64,000 nt of DNA. Source: Filosporella fistucella. Lineage: Eukaryota; Ascomycota; Leotiomycetes; Helotiales. The position numbers and the translations under genes are program-made. The stretch covers positions 2,914,001-2,978,000 of the forward strand of contig JAQJZZ010000008.1 of assembly GCA_030077755.1 (NCBI GenBank), in the 5' to 3' direction. This document shows, one piece after another, positions 1-11,985 of the stretch; the stretch's first letter is position 1; each line of letters starts with the position of its first letter. The notes beneath the pieces were generated by a model. That model was not told the DNA's origin. It was given only the letters and a program-made list of their open reading frames with translations, and did no database searches.

Positions 1-2955
1 AGAAAGGTTTCTTAGCCAAATCCCCCTGTTGTCGTCATTCGAGATCATATCCTTCAGAAGTTGGTGCCCAAATTCTGGAGGGTTCTGAGAATCAGAGTGA
101 ACGAAGATGGCGAAGAAAGGAGGATGCGTTCGGGGAGGAGCTTAAGATCATGGCGACAGTGAAGGCTTCCCTCAACATCAGACAATGGTATCCATTGAGT
201 TTTAAGACCTGGAGGCTCGGTAAGCTGCTGCGCATAGATTTAATGAATAGAGTCACCTTTTAGTGTTTGATACTCCTGTGAGAAGGACAGTATCTTGCCT
301 ATAAATGTCTCAACTCGCGAAATACTCTTGATAGACTAACAAGAACATCAGATGTAACCCTCCGAGAAATATTGTTGATGGTAGTAACAGTTGACAAATC
401 TGGACCACTACAGTCGTATCTCTTAACAACAAAAGCTATTAACAGCCGAATTCTCCCATCTGATCCGAATTGTCGTTAAAGATTACTGGTCGTACTCACA
501 AGGATCTACTAATCGAAGTAGGAGTCTATTGCAGAATTTCTTCTTCAAGCACGAAGTACACGCTGGATACTCTTGCTGATTCAATTTCACAACCCATCCA
601 TTGGGCGTCTTCTGTTTCGCCAGCTACTTGTGTCTCTCGGATCAACGCGCTACCTGTGTGTTGATGGATAATCTCAAAGTATACCTATAAATAGATTACC
701 GATTTGTACCAAAACGCATTGGCACCCCTCGACTTTTGTTACGAATTCGACCTCTTGAGTTTTGTTCCGAAAAGGTCAGGCCGTTGAACTTCACTTTAGG
801 AGTACGGGCCCAATCCCAAATTCATACTCGAACCATTTTGAAAAAAATGATGAGACAAAGGCATCGGAAGAAGCTATTTCAACGATAAGATATCTTATCT
901 CTACCCGCTATCGGCTTGCATCTCAAAAGGAAATATCATGACATCGCACTCAGAACTCGAAGCCCTAGAATTAATAATCTGACCTGTAGCAATTGGAATT
1001 ATATGAAACGAGCGTGAAGAGTGTAAAGCCGCCAAATCGGACACCAATGGTGTCGGGAAAAATAGATACTTCTCATTCCTCAGGAATTGACGTTGTCCCT
1101 GTCTGTCACTTTAAAGTGCTGACATGCAGATGTCAGATCTGATCTCGAAAGAAAGTGCTGACGGCACTAAAAGAGAGCCACCCTAGAATGCAACGATGCA
1201 TTGACTTCCGAGACGACCTAAAATGGAATCGCATCGGTTTCGATTGCTGGATAACGGGCTCAACCTATTTACAGCGCCTTTTTACTCTTGCAAATCTAAA
1301 TACGTGATTCGAAGAATGTTCACACACTCATCAGCCAGCCTTGACCGTGTTTTCGATTTCCAACGATAGTAAAATCAATTCTCAATTGCTAATGTCGATC
1401 AGCTTCAACCTTGGTGCATATTCCGAAATCAGAACCAGTGATGGTCCTCAGGAAGGACATTGAGAAGATAGAGCCTCGGACACATCCCAACATTAAACTA
1501 GCCCAAAAATGGCATCGCCGTAGTTAGATTACCTTCTCTGCATCTAGATGATGCTCTTATTTGATGTCACGTATAATAAGAAGTATGGAAGGCAAAGGCT
1601 GAGATATGAGAGAGAAAAATGCTGACTAATTTATCGCACAAATTTTACCTTCAAAATCAAGGCCTACCTTGCCAGCAGCCCCTCAAATTGTCATTTCATC
1701 TTCCGTCGCGAATACTCGGCAATCATGACCATGAATCATGATTAATCACGAAATGTGTTCTGGTTTGTCCTGGAAAAGTTCCTATCTCCTTCGTGTCGGG
1801 TATGAAGCGCACTCACATTCATCCAAAATGAGACCATACAAAGTGGAATCCCTCTCCGACACAGCAAGCTCCATCATTCTTTCGCCCAATGACTGAATTT
1901 CATGATGTCCATGAAATAAGCTCCTCCAAGAAGTGCAAGCATCATCAAGCTCAACAAGCTTTTTGCGTGGCGACGCAAATGCCCGTCACGTCGGTGCCTC
2001 TGCTCAATCCAGAAGGCCGATGCTGTGCCAAGAGGTATCTGGCCGATCTGCTGGAGCAACACAGGCTCGCTACAGGCGGCTCGGCACTATTCTTTCAGGG
2101 ATTTGCTAGGCTGGACGCCACTGAGATTGGTGGCTCCGGCGCTCCAGATGGCGTCTGTTATAGCGCGCCTCCTTCCCTGTATTTTTTTGGGGGGGGAAAG
2201 GGTCGTGCTCGCTGTTCCCTTAATGTCTTTCTGATGCGAATTTTTATGATAACGGCAGCCGAGGTTTGGTCAATACAGGACTACCTGGTATACTTCCTCA
2301 TATACTCCATCTGTTATGTCAACTCCCGTCTTTTCAATTCCAATCATCCAGATGGATCAGAATCCACTCGAGTCGTGCCGTCTAACGTCCTCCACAAAGT
2401 CATTCTAGAAGCTTGAGGCGGATCCTCTACTTTCCTGACCACCTTCTTCATGGGGCTACTTCGTCCAATTTCCATCCACAAGCACCGGATCAAGATACGG
2501 GGCTTTCCTCGCGTCGATAAAATGTCACCATAATGCGGCGATAAACGAATTGCTTCGGTATTTCAGAGCGGGTGAGCTGTCTGATTGGCTTCAGGTTGAT
2601 ACTAAACTGGACGGCTGGACCAAGCCGGCTCTCACCAGCCGTAACAACACGCTCTCCCTTGGTTCCTGCACCCCACAACTTGATCCTCTTGGATGATTTC
2701 TTATCTGGATGGTTGATTGTTAAGGGTATTTACTGTACAATTGAACCACAGATAGCGGGCACTCCGTGTATGGACCTTGGGTTTGGGTCCGAGTGGAGAC
2801 CATGTCGATTCCTTGACCCAACTATGAGCATGTGATCTATTGGCATACATAAAGCTGTTGATTCCCACCGTTGTGCCTCTTAGCACCAGTCTGTATTGCG
2901 AACATATAGCCATGGGTAAGACGACTGTTTCCAAGTCACGGATGGAAGCTAATAA
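1..2955. other. gene-poor left end
   Basis: No gene can be supported here. A frame open from the window edge runs 3-263 and ends in TAG. It could be the last exon of a gene starting outside the window, but it matches no family I recognise. The longest frame with a start (1889-2416, plus) has a composition unlike the recognised genes and includes a G-run translated as glycines, so I do not call it. No tRNA or rRNA was recognised. Confidence 0.5.
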
Positions 2956-4909
2956 ATGTCAGCAGCCAACAACATCACAGCAGATGCCCAAATCATCGTA
3001 GGCGGACTCGATGGAGGTGCCCATTTGGATATCGGGACCACCAAAGGCTCAATTGTCGTTGCTGATGACGAGAGAGTTGCCATCGGAGCACATGTCAACG
3101 AACCTACTGAGGAGGAAAGACACACTCTGAGACGAGTACCAGGATCTCTTCCCATAGTCGCCTATGTCATCTGTGCTGTAGAGTTTGCTGAGAGGGCTTC
3201 CTATTATGGTATTCAGCCACTCATCGGTAACTTCGTCAACCGACCGTTGCCCACAGGTGGTAACGGATATGGTGCTCCTCCAGTTGGAACCCAACAAACT
3301 GCTGGTGCCCTGGGAATGGGCACTGTCAAGAGTACAGCTGTCTCTCAATCCTTCTCCATGTTGGCTTACACCTTGCCCATGCTGTTCGGTTGGTTGTCAG
3401 ATACCAAGACTGGTCGATTTCGTATGATTTGTTATGGTATCGCTGTATGTGGTGTCTCTCACGTATTGATGGTTGGATCTGGTTCCAAGAAGCTTTTGGC
3501 GGATGGAAGTGCAAAGATTCCTTATTTCATCTCTCTCTACATTTTGTCAGTTGGTGCTGGTAAGTTAAAATCTTCCTTTGCCTTGATGATTTTTGTTAAC
3601 ACAGTCAGCCATGTTCAAACCGTGTATTTCACCTACCTTGCTGGATCAGATGAAAGACACCACCCTCGTCACCAAAACTCTCAAGACTGGCGAGAAAGTC
3701 ATCGTTGACCCAGAAGCAACGACCGAGCGTGTGATGCTTTGGTTCTACCTCTTGATCAACATCGGTGGTTTCATGGGCGTCCCAACATCATACTCAGAGA
3801 AATACGTCGGCTGGTGGCTTGCATTCCTCCTACCTCTCATCCTTTACCTCCCACTCGGTCCTCTCCTCTGGTGGCTACGAAAACGCCTCGTTTTGCACCC
3901 ACCCGGAGGATCTGATCTCGGCAACGTCTGCCGCATCGTAGGGATCTGTTTCAGGAACGGAGGGCTGAAGAAGATCTTCTCCAAGAAAGGGGGTTTCTTC
4001 GACGCAGCCAAACCATCTAACCTCGCTCTTTCTGTCAATCCAATAGAAGTTCCATGGAACGACGACTTCGTCGACGACGTTAAACGTGCCTTCCAAGCTA
4101 CAGGAATTTTTTGCTTCTTCCCCATCCAATCAATCAACGACAATGGTCTCGGTGGCGCAGAATCAGCTCTTACTACCATGTTAACCACAAACGGTGTCCC
4201 GAACGACGTTATTAACAACATCAACTCCCTCTCCATCATCCTCATGGCTCCCGTTCTAAACTATGGTCTCTATCCCCTGCTCCGTAGACGAAACATCCAC
4301 TTCGGTCCCATCGCACGTATAACCTTCGGACTCTTCCTTGCTTCTCTGGCTGGTCTAGGATACACTCTTCTAAACTACTATGCATATAAAACTGGTCCCT
4401 GCGGTTCCTTCGGTACATCCGAGACTTGCGTCGATGCAGACGGTGTTTCTCTCGTCTCATCCATCACAATCTGGTGGACAGCTATCCCCCTCGGCGTAGG
4501 TGGCATTTCCGAGCTCTTCGTCAACGTCCCAGCTTTCGGACTCGCCTACTCCATGGCACCAAAGAACATGCGTGGTCTCGTCTCCGCCCTCAATCTCCTC
4601 TCCTCAGCATTCGCATATGCATTTGGTCTTGCTTTCGCGGGTTTAATTAAAGATCCCTATCTCACATGGGACTTTGGAGGACCTACGATTGTGGGATTTG
4701 TAGCTACGGCGCTGTTTTGGTGGATATATAAGGACTTGGATAAGAGTGAGTATAAGTTGACGCAGAATGGGGATTATCATTTGAAGGTGAAGAAGGAGAG
4801 GGAGGATGAGGCGTTAAGGGAGGGGAGTGAGGGGAGTAGTATTGGGGAGAAGAAAGTGAGCGATTTGGAGAGAGAGCGGGACCAGGAGAAGATGGGAGAT
4901 GTTGTTTAG
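2956..4909 (+). CDS. POT/PTR2-family proton-coupled oligopeptide transporter
   Basis: This is a plasma-membrane transporter that imports di- and tripeptides with protons (established for the POT/PTR2 family). There are two exons, 2956-3559 and 3609-4909, giving 634 residues. The 49-nt intron has a GTAAGT donor. The acceptor at 3607-3608 restores the frame into FKPCISP, whereas the AG four bases upstream does not. Visible signatures are EFAERASYYG (residues 76-85), the FKPCISP segment after the first block of helices, and FYLLINIGGF. Many hydrophobic segments fit a 12-helix transporter, with a soluble N-terminus of about 60 residues and a charged, Glu/Lys-rich C-terminal tail. The start lies in a good context (aataaATG). 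The length is normal for fungal PTR2. Substrate range cannot be told from sequence. Confidence 0.93.
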
Positions 4910-6080
4910 TTGTGTAAAAAGTGCTAAACATGGGAGGATATTAATGATGATGATACCATAACTGAGCTCTACAATCACATTCTTCATAGTTTCATCATCC
5001 TCACTAATCACATACTATTCCTTGCTAGTCGCTGTCGATAGACCTCCCCAGAAACTATGAATTCAAAAATACTCGTTCACCTCAAAATCTTTATTTACTC
5101 GCCTCGGCAACTCCTTGCACCCCTACCTCCCTCCACCTCTCAAACAATCCACCATCATCCCTCCACCCCGAGCCCATATTTCTTGATCCGAACCCACTTC
5201 TCTTTCTCCGTCCCCACTATATATCCGTACCCCATAGTATCTCCGTCGTATACCGTACCCACAATCCCCTAACATATTTTTATGACAACGGGTATTTGGG
5301 TAGGAGGGTGATTTCGGGGAGTTCCGATAAGTTGGGAACGGGTAGTGGAAAAGGGAGGAGGATTGCTTGCAGGAGACTAGGTTAATAAGATGATAATTAC
5401 TTGTATAGTACATTTTGGCATGCCTGAAGACGGATTGACTCGTCATTAGTATATCCCTGATTTCTTTCGCCTGGGCGTACTTAGTATTCTAGGGCTCCCC
5501 CTACAAAAGCTTGCGTCGAACATTTGACTCCATAGTGCGTGCTTATCGCATGAAACCATTTCTCTGTTATGTCTTTGAGGCGATTATATGCAGATCCTCC
5601 TGCGCAATCGTAGGCATTGTGGCTATAGTAAGTCACGTGATCATCACATTCTTCCAGTTTCTGTCCTATCTCGGAAGTGTCATAGTCCGCCTCAAGGATA
5701 GGGTATAATACTAAGTTTTCTTTTCAATCGCAGAGGTTATAGCCTGATTGATTATAATCATTCCAACCTTAGAACGTTTCTCACAACATCTGCCCAGGAA
5801 GCAACCATATGCACCCACGAAATAACTTTCATCATTAATATACTACTATTATTTTCAGGTTGTAGCATCAAGTGACATTTAACATCAGGCATATATTGTG
5901 ATGTTTCAATATTCACGCCAAATCGAAATTAAAAACCATTCCTCATTGGCTTTCATTAATAGTTCCATCTCCAAATGTTTCTCATCCGATCTGTGTCCAA
6001 GTTACTGTTACGTTTTTGAAAGGTGTACCCGTGAAGGGATTGAAATCTTAGATAGTAACTGGAGCTTGGATTGGATATAA
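4910..6080. other. intergenic
   Basis: This is the space between two genes ending toward each other, so it holds both 3' regions. Short frames on both strands are pyrimidine-rich or overlap each other and none looks coding. Confidence 0.5.
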
Positions 6081-7454
6081 TTACAGTGTCAAGCCTGTCT
6101 GCTGGATATGTTGTCTTTCTGAAGCATCATCCCGAACCAAAACAAAATTTGCAAAGCCTTTTATCCGTCTGTTTGTGGGTTTGTCAACAAGCCAGTTGAA
6201 CAAATTCGCCACCAAGAGCGATATAACCACAATTACAACCGAAACCAATATCTTCCAAAACCCACCATCTATCTTATCAGACTTCCAAGACCCATAAAGA
6301 AGCCATGCTCCTAAGTTTCGAATAGCCATATTGTGTATGAGATACAATGAGAACGAGATTCTTCCCAGGTGCTGAGCTAGACGCGTTTCAAAGATCCATC
6401 GCAATGCTGGTGGGCCTGCTCCTAATGCATATACCACCATCGAAGACCCAATTGCAATGAAAACTCGACCTCTCTCTTCCGCTTGAGATATCTCAGTCGA
6501 AATCGAATTGCTATACGAGACGCTATCATCTCCTGGCTCTGTGGTCTCAATGACAATATCTGGTAGGCTGGGAAGATCAGGCTGGGAGAGCAAACCGAGC
6601 CCTACCGCAAGTAGAGATATCATAGCAATATTATGAAGTATGGGAGGCATTCTCTTATTCTTATCGCCTGAGACCCATGAAATAGGTAACACGGTAGATT
6701 GAGATTGAGAAGCACTTTGGTGTAGATTCGCAACAAGCATTCCTGCAAGGAACAGAAACACATCCCAACGTCCATAGAACATATAATATGCCTGTGAGAG
6801 AGCTAGCAAGAGTCGACGGGGTGCTGATCTGACAGGACCCAAAGCGAGGATATAGAGGTACAAAATAAATGAACACCAGAGTTCTACCGGGATCGTCCAT
6901 AACTGTGAACCGTATAGCAGATCAGGCACTTCCAAATCGGAAGACCAAGGTTTAAGGAGCCCCTTCATCTCTTGTGACCAACGGGATATCTGCGCACCCC
7001 AGGTTGGACAGCTCGTCGCCGTGATAGAAAACATCACAGTGGAGGGGAAAGGCTGGTCGAAGGCGCCAAATTGAGCAAGTATCATTGAAATCAAAGACGA
7101 CATAATTGCAGGAACTATGAGGCGTCCTGATCTTCGAAGTACAGATGAAGCGAGTTTTTTGACGAATAAGTCTGACGAGGACATCCCTCGTTGGAGAGGT
7201 CGATGTGACAAGACATAGCCAGATATGACAAAGAAGATGCCAACCATGGCATTGCCACTGTAGATCAGACGTATGAAAGGTAACTTCCACAATGAATTTC
7301 GCCCTGGTTCTGAACCTTCACCGTAGGCAAATAGTAGGCTTGGCTGGATGGCTCCAACAATGTGAGAGAAACAGACCCCAAGTGAAGCAAAACCCCTCAG
7401 GCCGTCCAGCCATGTCGTGTCAGGATATACAAGGTTTGTTGAAGTACCCATCAT
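6081..7454 (-). CDS. acyltransferase-3 family membrane O-acyltransferase
   Basis: This intronless gene encodes 457 residues. The N-terminus carries WLDGLRGFASLGVCFSH (residues 15-31), the hallmark start of the Acyl_transf_3 (OafA/NodX-like) family, with the Arg and the His in their usual places. About ten hydrophobic segments follow, as does the family's late SLYLIHN stretch. Members transfer acetyl or other acyl groups to sugars or small molecules at a membrane; the acceptor here is unknown. Two ATGs stand in tandem at the start (7454 and 7451). A polar loop around residues 305-335 is rich in Ser, Thr and Glu and separates two membrane blocks. The upstream region is gene-free for over 1 kb, so no pathway partner is adjacent. 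Confidence 0.88.
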   Translation of the reverse strand: MMGTSTNLVYPDTTWLDGLRGFASLGVCFSHIVGAIQPSLLFAYGEGSEPGRNSLWKLPFIRLIYSGNAMVGIFFVISGYVLSHRPLQRGMSSSDLFVKKLASSVLRRSGRLIVPAIMSSLISMILAQFGAFDQPFPSTVMFSITATSCPTWGAQISRWSQEMKGLLKPWSSDLEVPDLLYGSQLWTIPVELWCSFILYLYILALGPVRSAPRRLLLALSQAYYMFYGRWDVFLFLAGMLVANLHQSASQSQSTVLPISWVSGDKNKRMPPILHNIAMISLLAVGLGLLSQPDLPSLPDIVIETTEPGDDSVSYSNSISTEISQAEERGRVFIAIGSSMVVYALGAGPPALRWIFETRLAQHLGRISFSLYLIHNMAIRNLGAWLLYGSWKSDKIDGGFWKILVSVVIVVISLLVANLFNWLVDKPTNRRIKGFANFVLVRDDASERQHIQQTGLTL

Positions 7455-8833
7455 AGCTTTCAGAAGAGGGATTCGCGCTTCGGTATTGATACCAGGGATA
7501 AAGTGAGTAGAAGCTGTCGCATAATATATATCGACTTGCTAATTTGTAATATATGGAAGCCATCAGCAGGAGTGACCCGAAAACTGAATCTCAGGATCAG
7601 CAGAGTCCAGGAAAGAGGCACTCCTTGGCTTAAACGCTAGACGGCTTACACTACATGTTCCTGCAAGTATTGTGTTGTTCCTGCAACCCTTTGGCGAAAT
7701 AGGCGAACGAATAGGTAGCGGCTAGAAACGCCTCAATTGAACTCAGGTGAGGCTTCTCTTTTTTGTATTGGTTGTCGAATCCTCTGAAAAGATGTAGGAT
7801 TATCCTCTAATTTGGGATTCACGGCGTGAAAGACTTGATGTACCTATGGAGTTGATCTTCTGCGAGGAACGTAAATAATTCTTTTAATAATTTTTCATTT
7901 ACTGAAGATTTAAATTCATGATGTGGAGCTCAAGTGTACGTACAGAATATACTTCGAAAAGAAATAAATTAAGCCAGTATGCAGAGGCATTTCGGACTTG
8001 CCGTGAGCTGGATAGTCAACCTTATGATCTAGACCTGCCGTCAACTGGGTGGGGTAGGATTTCGCTTCTTTATACTCCAAAAGGAACGGGAGGAGTGCAA
8101 GGAGACCGTAGATGCGGCCGAAACGCTGTAGAGAGGCACAGCATACTTGGATAAACCCAGCGCTTGCAGTATCCGAAGATTTGGAGCACCTGTGGTCTAT
8201 CAAAACGATATGTTATCATGAGATTCTTGAATTGCAGATAAAGCGGGCTTTGATATATTTAACGGTCTGATTTAAATGCACAGAGTAGAGATAGTCGCAA
8301 GCAGACGAGTAGATGGACAAAAGGGGGAGCGTTTCAGGAACACAATTCACACCGCGAAACAGCAAAAACTGTGGTGGCGCATATCATCCCACTGAACTAA
8401 TTATTCCAAGCCACTAAGTCGTACTGCGTGATATCTTTCAGAAGAGAATGAGTGCCACTGCCCGGGTCGTACAGTAGACAAATCAAGGCTGGTAATTTGG
8501 TATTGCACAAGTCTGCTTCCCATACGCCTTCAGCTTCTGAATACGTGGAGTAGCAATGAGGAGGATTCTTTTCCATCCATCATGCGATGGCCTCTTAGGA
8601 TTGACCAGAATAAGGATGAGATCCTTCAATCTAATGCTAGATCATTATAATGAATGCAGCTATTATTGGTCGATCCCTTCAAGACTGTCATGTTCAGTGG
8701 ACTGATTAGAACTGCACGGGTATAAATATAACAACAAATGTCCCCACAAGGAATCTATCTTCTAATCAACATCCATCTTCTCAAGTACATCATCCGCTCT
8801 CAGAAACTGCAATTACACTCTCTATTCTCCAAA
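7455..8833. other. intergenic, shared upstream region
   Basis: This region lies between divergently transcribed genes, so it should contain both promoters. Two overlapping frames on opposite strands near 7.9-8.2 kb are mutual shadows without family resemblance. The only element I can point to is the TATA box at 8721. Confidence 0.5.
8721..8728 (+). promoter_or_regulatory. TATA box of the small secreted protein gene
   Basis: TATAAATA lies 113 nt upstream of the ATG at 8834. It is well placed for a transcript with a leader of roughly 60-80 nt. Confidence 0.55.
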
Positions 8834-9359
8834 ATGCGTTTTGCTACAATCTTCTACATTGCTCTTGGCATGACGCAAGGAGTCAGCGTTCTCGCCACTC
8901 CTGTCTCAACAGAGACTGATGCACTCGCGGAAAGGTGTGTGAAGCCTCCCACTAAACTCGAGAGGATTTGTATCAACTAATTTATCAGGAATCCGGTCCC
9001 CATCGGGGATCTGCTCCCCATGCCTGCCCCTCAACCAGAGAAGTAAGTGATTCCGTTCAAATGAAACCCCAAAAATGTCAAGAAACTCCCTTATTGGTAT
9101 CACGTACCCTCGATGAATATTTATTGATCCAACTAACATGCCATCAACCAGACGCGGCCTAGCCGCCTCGCAGGCTAGATTGCAAGCGCTTCTCATGAGA
9201 AAAGCGGATATAGAGTTCATCTTGAGAATTCCCACCTTATCAGCTGCCGATCGCGCCAGGTACCAGCAACAACTTGCTCTGGTCAACGCAGAGTTGCAGA
9301 AAATTAGGGACATCATCAATGCAAATATTGAACCCTCCTTCACGCAGCTTGGAAGATAG
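8834..9359 (+). CDS. small secreted protein, cysteine-free (hypothetical)
   Basis: Three exons (8834-8934, 8989-9042, 9152-9359) join in frame to 120 residues. Both introns have good signals: the first has donor GTGTGT with branch AACTAAT just before TTATCAG, the second has donor GTAAGT with branch AACTAAC. The N-terminus is a clear signal peptide, with a hydrophobic core after MRF and likely cleavage near LATP. A Pro-rich linker follows (NPVPIGDLLPMPAPQPEK). The C-terminal 65 residues are Ala/Leu/Arg/Gln-rich and probably helical. Unlike most small secreted fungal proteins, the spliced product has no cysteine. An ALAER motif ahead of the linker could be a propeptide processing site. I do not recognise the family; an effector or cell-wall role is only inference. 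A longer in-frame ATG at 8738 is rejected because it would bury the signal peptide. Confidence 0.7.
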
Positions 9360-11595
9360 AGTCTGTAACAATGGAAAGTCATCGGGAGGACCGGGGCTCT
9401 ATTGTCGTGGAGGATTTGTATGCCATCGAGGCGTTCGGCCCTGGCTTCTCGTCACTCTATTGGGAAGGTTGATTTTTGGTGATGTTCCTAGCTCAGATAC
9501 CTAGCTCTTATAAGCAAATTTCAGGAGAAAATTTCCCAGTAACCATCATACGTTCATTCCCTGCCTTAGAAGCTGGAAGGAAGTGCTTTTTCTGAGCAAA
9601 GTTGGTAAGGTCAAATTTAGTCCTAAAGACGGCGTTCACCTTGTTTTCCATCACTTGCACTTTTCAAAATTAACTATTCACAATTCAGTACTCACTAAAT
9701 AAAACCAATTGTTAAAGTGGATACAAGTTCACGTACGTCCACATGGTTGTTCCAACTGTGTGCAATTTACTGGTCTTTTTCACCACACTCACTGTTCAAA
9801 ATGTAGACCATTATTTGCAGCTTCAACTAGACTTTCTACTCATCCACATCACCTTACATCATGTTTTCTCGACTTGCTCTTTGAAGCCTGTAATCTTCAC
9901 AACTCGAAGACAAAATACCTGAACAACCACTTCGACCTGGTCAAATATTCCAAACTTGCCCGAATTCTAAATATCCCACCATTTAATTAATGCCCAATCT
10001 GTCCCCCTCCCTCCCTTGCCCCCACGTCTTGAAAACTTGAGCTTATATCCAAATTTACTACGTCAAATCCCATAACCCCACCCATATCTACGAAATAGCG
10101 AGCACTTACGTATCAAGTGTCGTAATGATCCACGTAGCCAGCACACATTATCTATTACCCCCACACTCCCTTCATCCCCTGAATCGTCTCTATTTCTGCT
10201 TGCATGACAAACTTTTTCAAAGATCATGTTCAAATTCAGTTGGAAAATACGTCTCTGAATTGCCAAAGAGCTTCATTCTGCTCTATAATTTATCTGTTCT
10301 GGATTCATCTCAGGTTTCCGTGGACTCAGAAGACAGGTTGGGCGATGTCATAACTTAGTGGACAAGACTTGGTCACACCTCGACCGGTCTGGAAAGCGCG
10401 TCACAAGTGCATTTCACATATCTATGTGAAGGAAATTTCTTCTCTATCAATCTACGATCAGTTTCATTTCTGTTCATTCGTGCGGTTCTGCATTTTTCTT
10501 GGATATGGGCATGGTACATTGTCCCACACTAGTGTGGATCGCTGAGTGCAGATTCCAAGAACTCGATTGTATCGCTATCAAGCTAGAGATAGCATATTAG
10601 TACAAAAACCGCTTAAATCTCCCAAAACTAGAACTGTGCGCTAAAGCTCTCGCCGAATTAAACCACCACCTCTTTTGTCGTCTGTCGGCAACAGCTGCAA
10701 CGCATACACCTGCGTCAAAATGACCACAGCTCCCAAATGTACCAAGTAGTATGCCCAATCCCCAAAGCTTCCTGCGTAGCAGCACGTGTTCCTCCTTTCG
10801 CAATCTCTATTTCTGGTCCGAATAAATTATTTGTCTGTATTGCGTGGTTTCGTTTTGGAGTATTGCCGGCAGCGTTTCTAGACAGTCTTAGAGCGAGTCA
10901 GTAACTGCAAATAGTTTTGTCATGGGAATAAACAAACACTGAACTCGATCAGTCCTTCTTTGGGGTTCAAACCGTGAATCAGCAGAGCTAGTTTGATCTT
11001 CCGGCATTGAAGATGGTAGCGAGGAGGGTATGGTGACGTCTGGACGTTGGAAAGTCACCAGTATCATTGGTTGCTGGTCGTTCGACACATTTTCTTCCTT
11101 CCCAAGTCCATTTGTGTTATCTTTGATTTCCTTTTTACCTCGACATGCTCCTCCTTTGTGTTCGCGTGTCGCGCTTTATCGAATTGTAGCGGATTGAGGG
11201 TACATGATGTGTCAAAAACGATCGAAGAGAAGATAGAATCTAGGTCGGATCTGCAATATGTCTTATCAGCATTTGAGACTCTCTAGAGCAGTGAGCCAGC
11301 TGTGATGATTTACCGTGGCATGCCATGATGAGTAATCTGAGTGTGTGATGACGATGAATCAGGACCAGACACACCAAGTTCACTGGCAGTGATGATAAGT
11401 CTGAGCCGGCGATGGCGAATACTGGACCTAAAACACCGTTGAGTGTAGTTGGCGCGTCAGCTAAAAGCTGACAATATGTAACCATCCCAATATGTCCCCC
11501 CCTCTGGGCTCTCTCTCTTGGATCCAGCTACGAGGAAGCTGTCCCCTTCGAGGTTGGGGGGTTTTAATCTACGAGCGTTTGATGTCCTCCTCAAC
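9360..11595. other. intergenic
   Basis: This AT-rich stretch has short frames on both strands with no recognisable motif. Part of 11.4-11.6 kb may hold upstream exons of the tentative gene at 11596. A pyrimidine-rich run ending in an AG at 11525 resembles a splice acceptor, but I could not join an upstream exon in frame. Confidence 0.4.
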
Positions 11596-11985
11596 ATGGA
11601 AAACGGTCGAGGAGGGGGCTCTGGCTCGATCATGGCGTACCTTGTATGTCCTATCAATTGCTTCTGCAATTTCGAACTCTGCTTCAGGTCCTCAATACCG
11701 TTGCGGATGTTCATGTGCCCCCAGCTTTACTGCACAATCAAGACAAAAAAGATGCCTTCCTAGCATCAATTGGGGTGGGATGTCATCTTCTCGAAACAAT
11801 GTTTTTTGGGTATGGTAGAGTGCACAGCATTCTTGTACCAATTCGTGGCGATGATGAAGCAATTAAATGACCATAGAGCGTCCCGAGAAGCTGAGCCCGA
11901 AACAGACTGGACTAAGAAGACTTGGGATCAGGCAATTTGCAATACTTATGCGAGAAGTGTGCATATGGAGTCTGAAGATGATTAG
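11596..11985 (+). CDS. hypothetical small protein, two introns (tentative)
   Basis: No single frame is long here, but three segments join cleanly. They are 11596-11643, 11688-11809 and 11877-11985, giving 92 residues with the frame preserved across both junctions. Intron 1 is 44 nt (GTATGT to TTCAG) and intron 2 is 67 nt (GTATGG to CATAG). The middle exon reads as ordinary protein (VLNTVADVHVPPALLHNQ), and the last exon (residues DWTKKTWDQAICNTYARS) ends in an acidic tail. The frame stays open upstream of 11596 back to a TAA at 11479, so further 5' exons are possible and the true start is uncertain. I do not recognise a family. It could be a fragment of a decayed gene. Confidence 0.4.

Noticed and set aside
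1889..2416. 175-codon plus-strand frame
   Set aside because: No family resemblance, overlapped by another frame and contains a G-run. Probably chance.
3605..3608. First AG as acceptor in the PTR2 gene
   Set aside because: Gives the wrong phase. The second AG, four bases later, restores the FKPCISP signature.
8738..8833. Upstream in-frame start for the small secreted protein
   Set aside because: Would place 32 residues before a clear signal peptide, and the TATA box at 8721 is too close.
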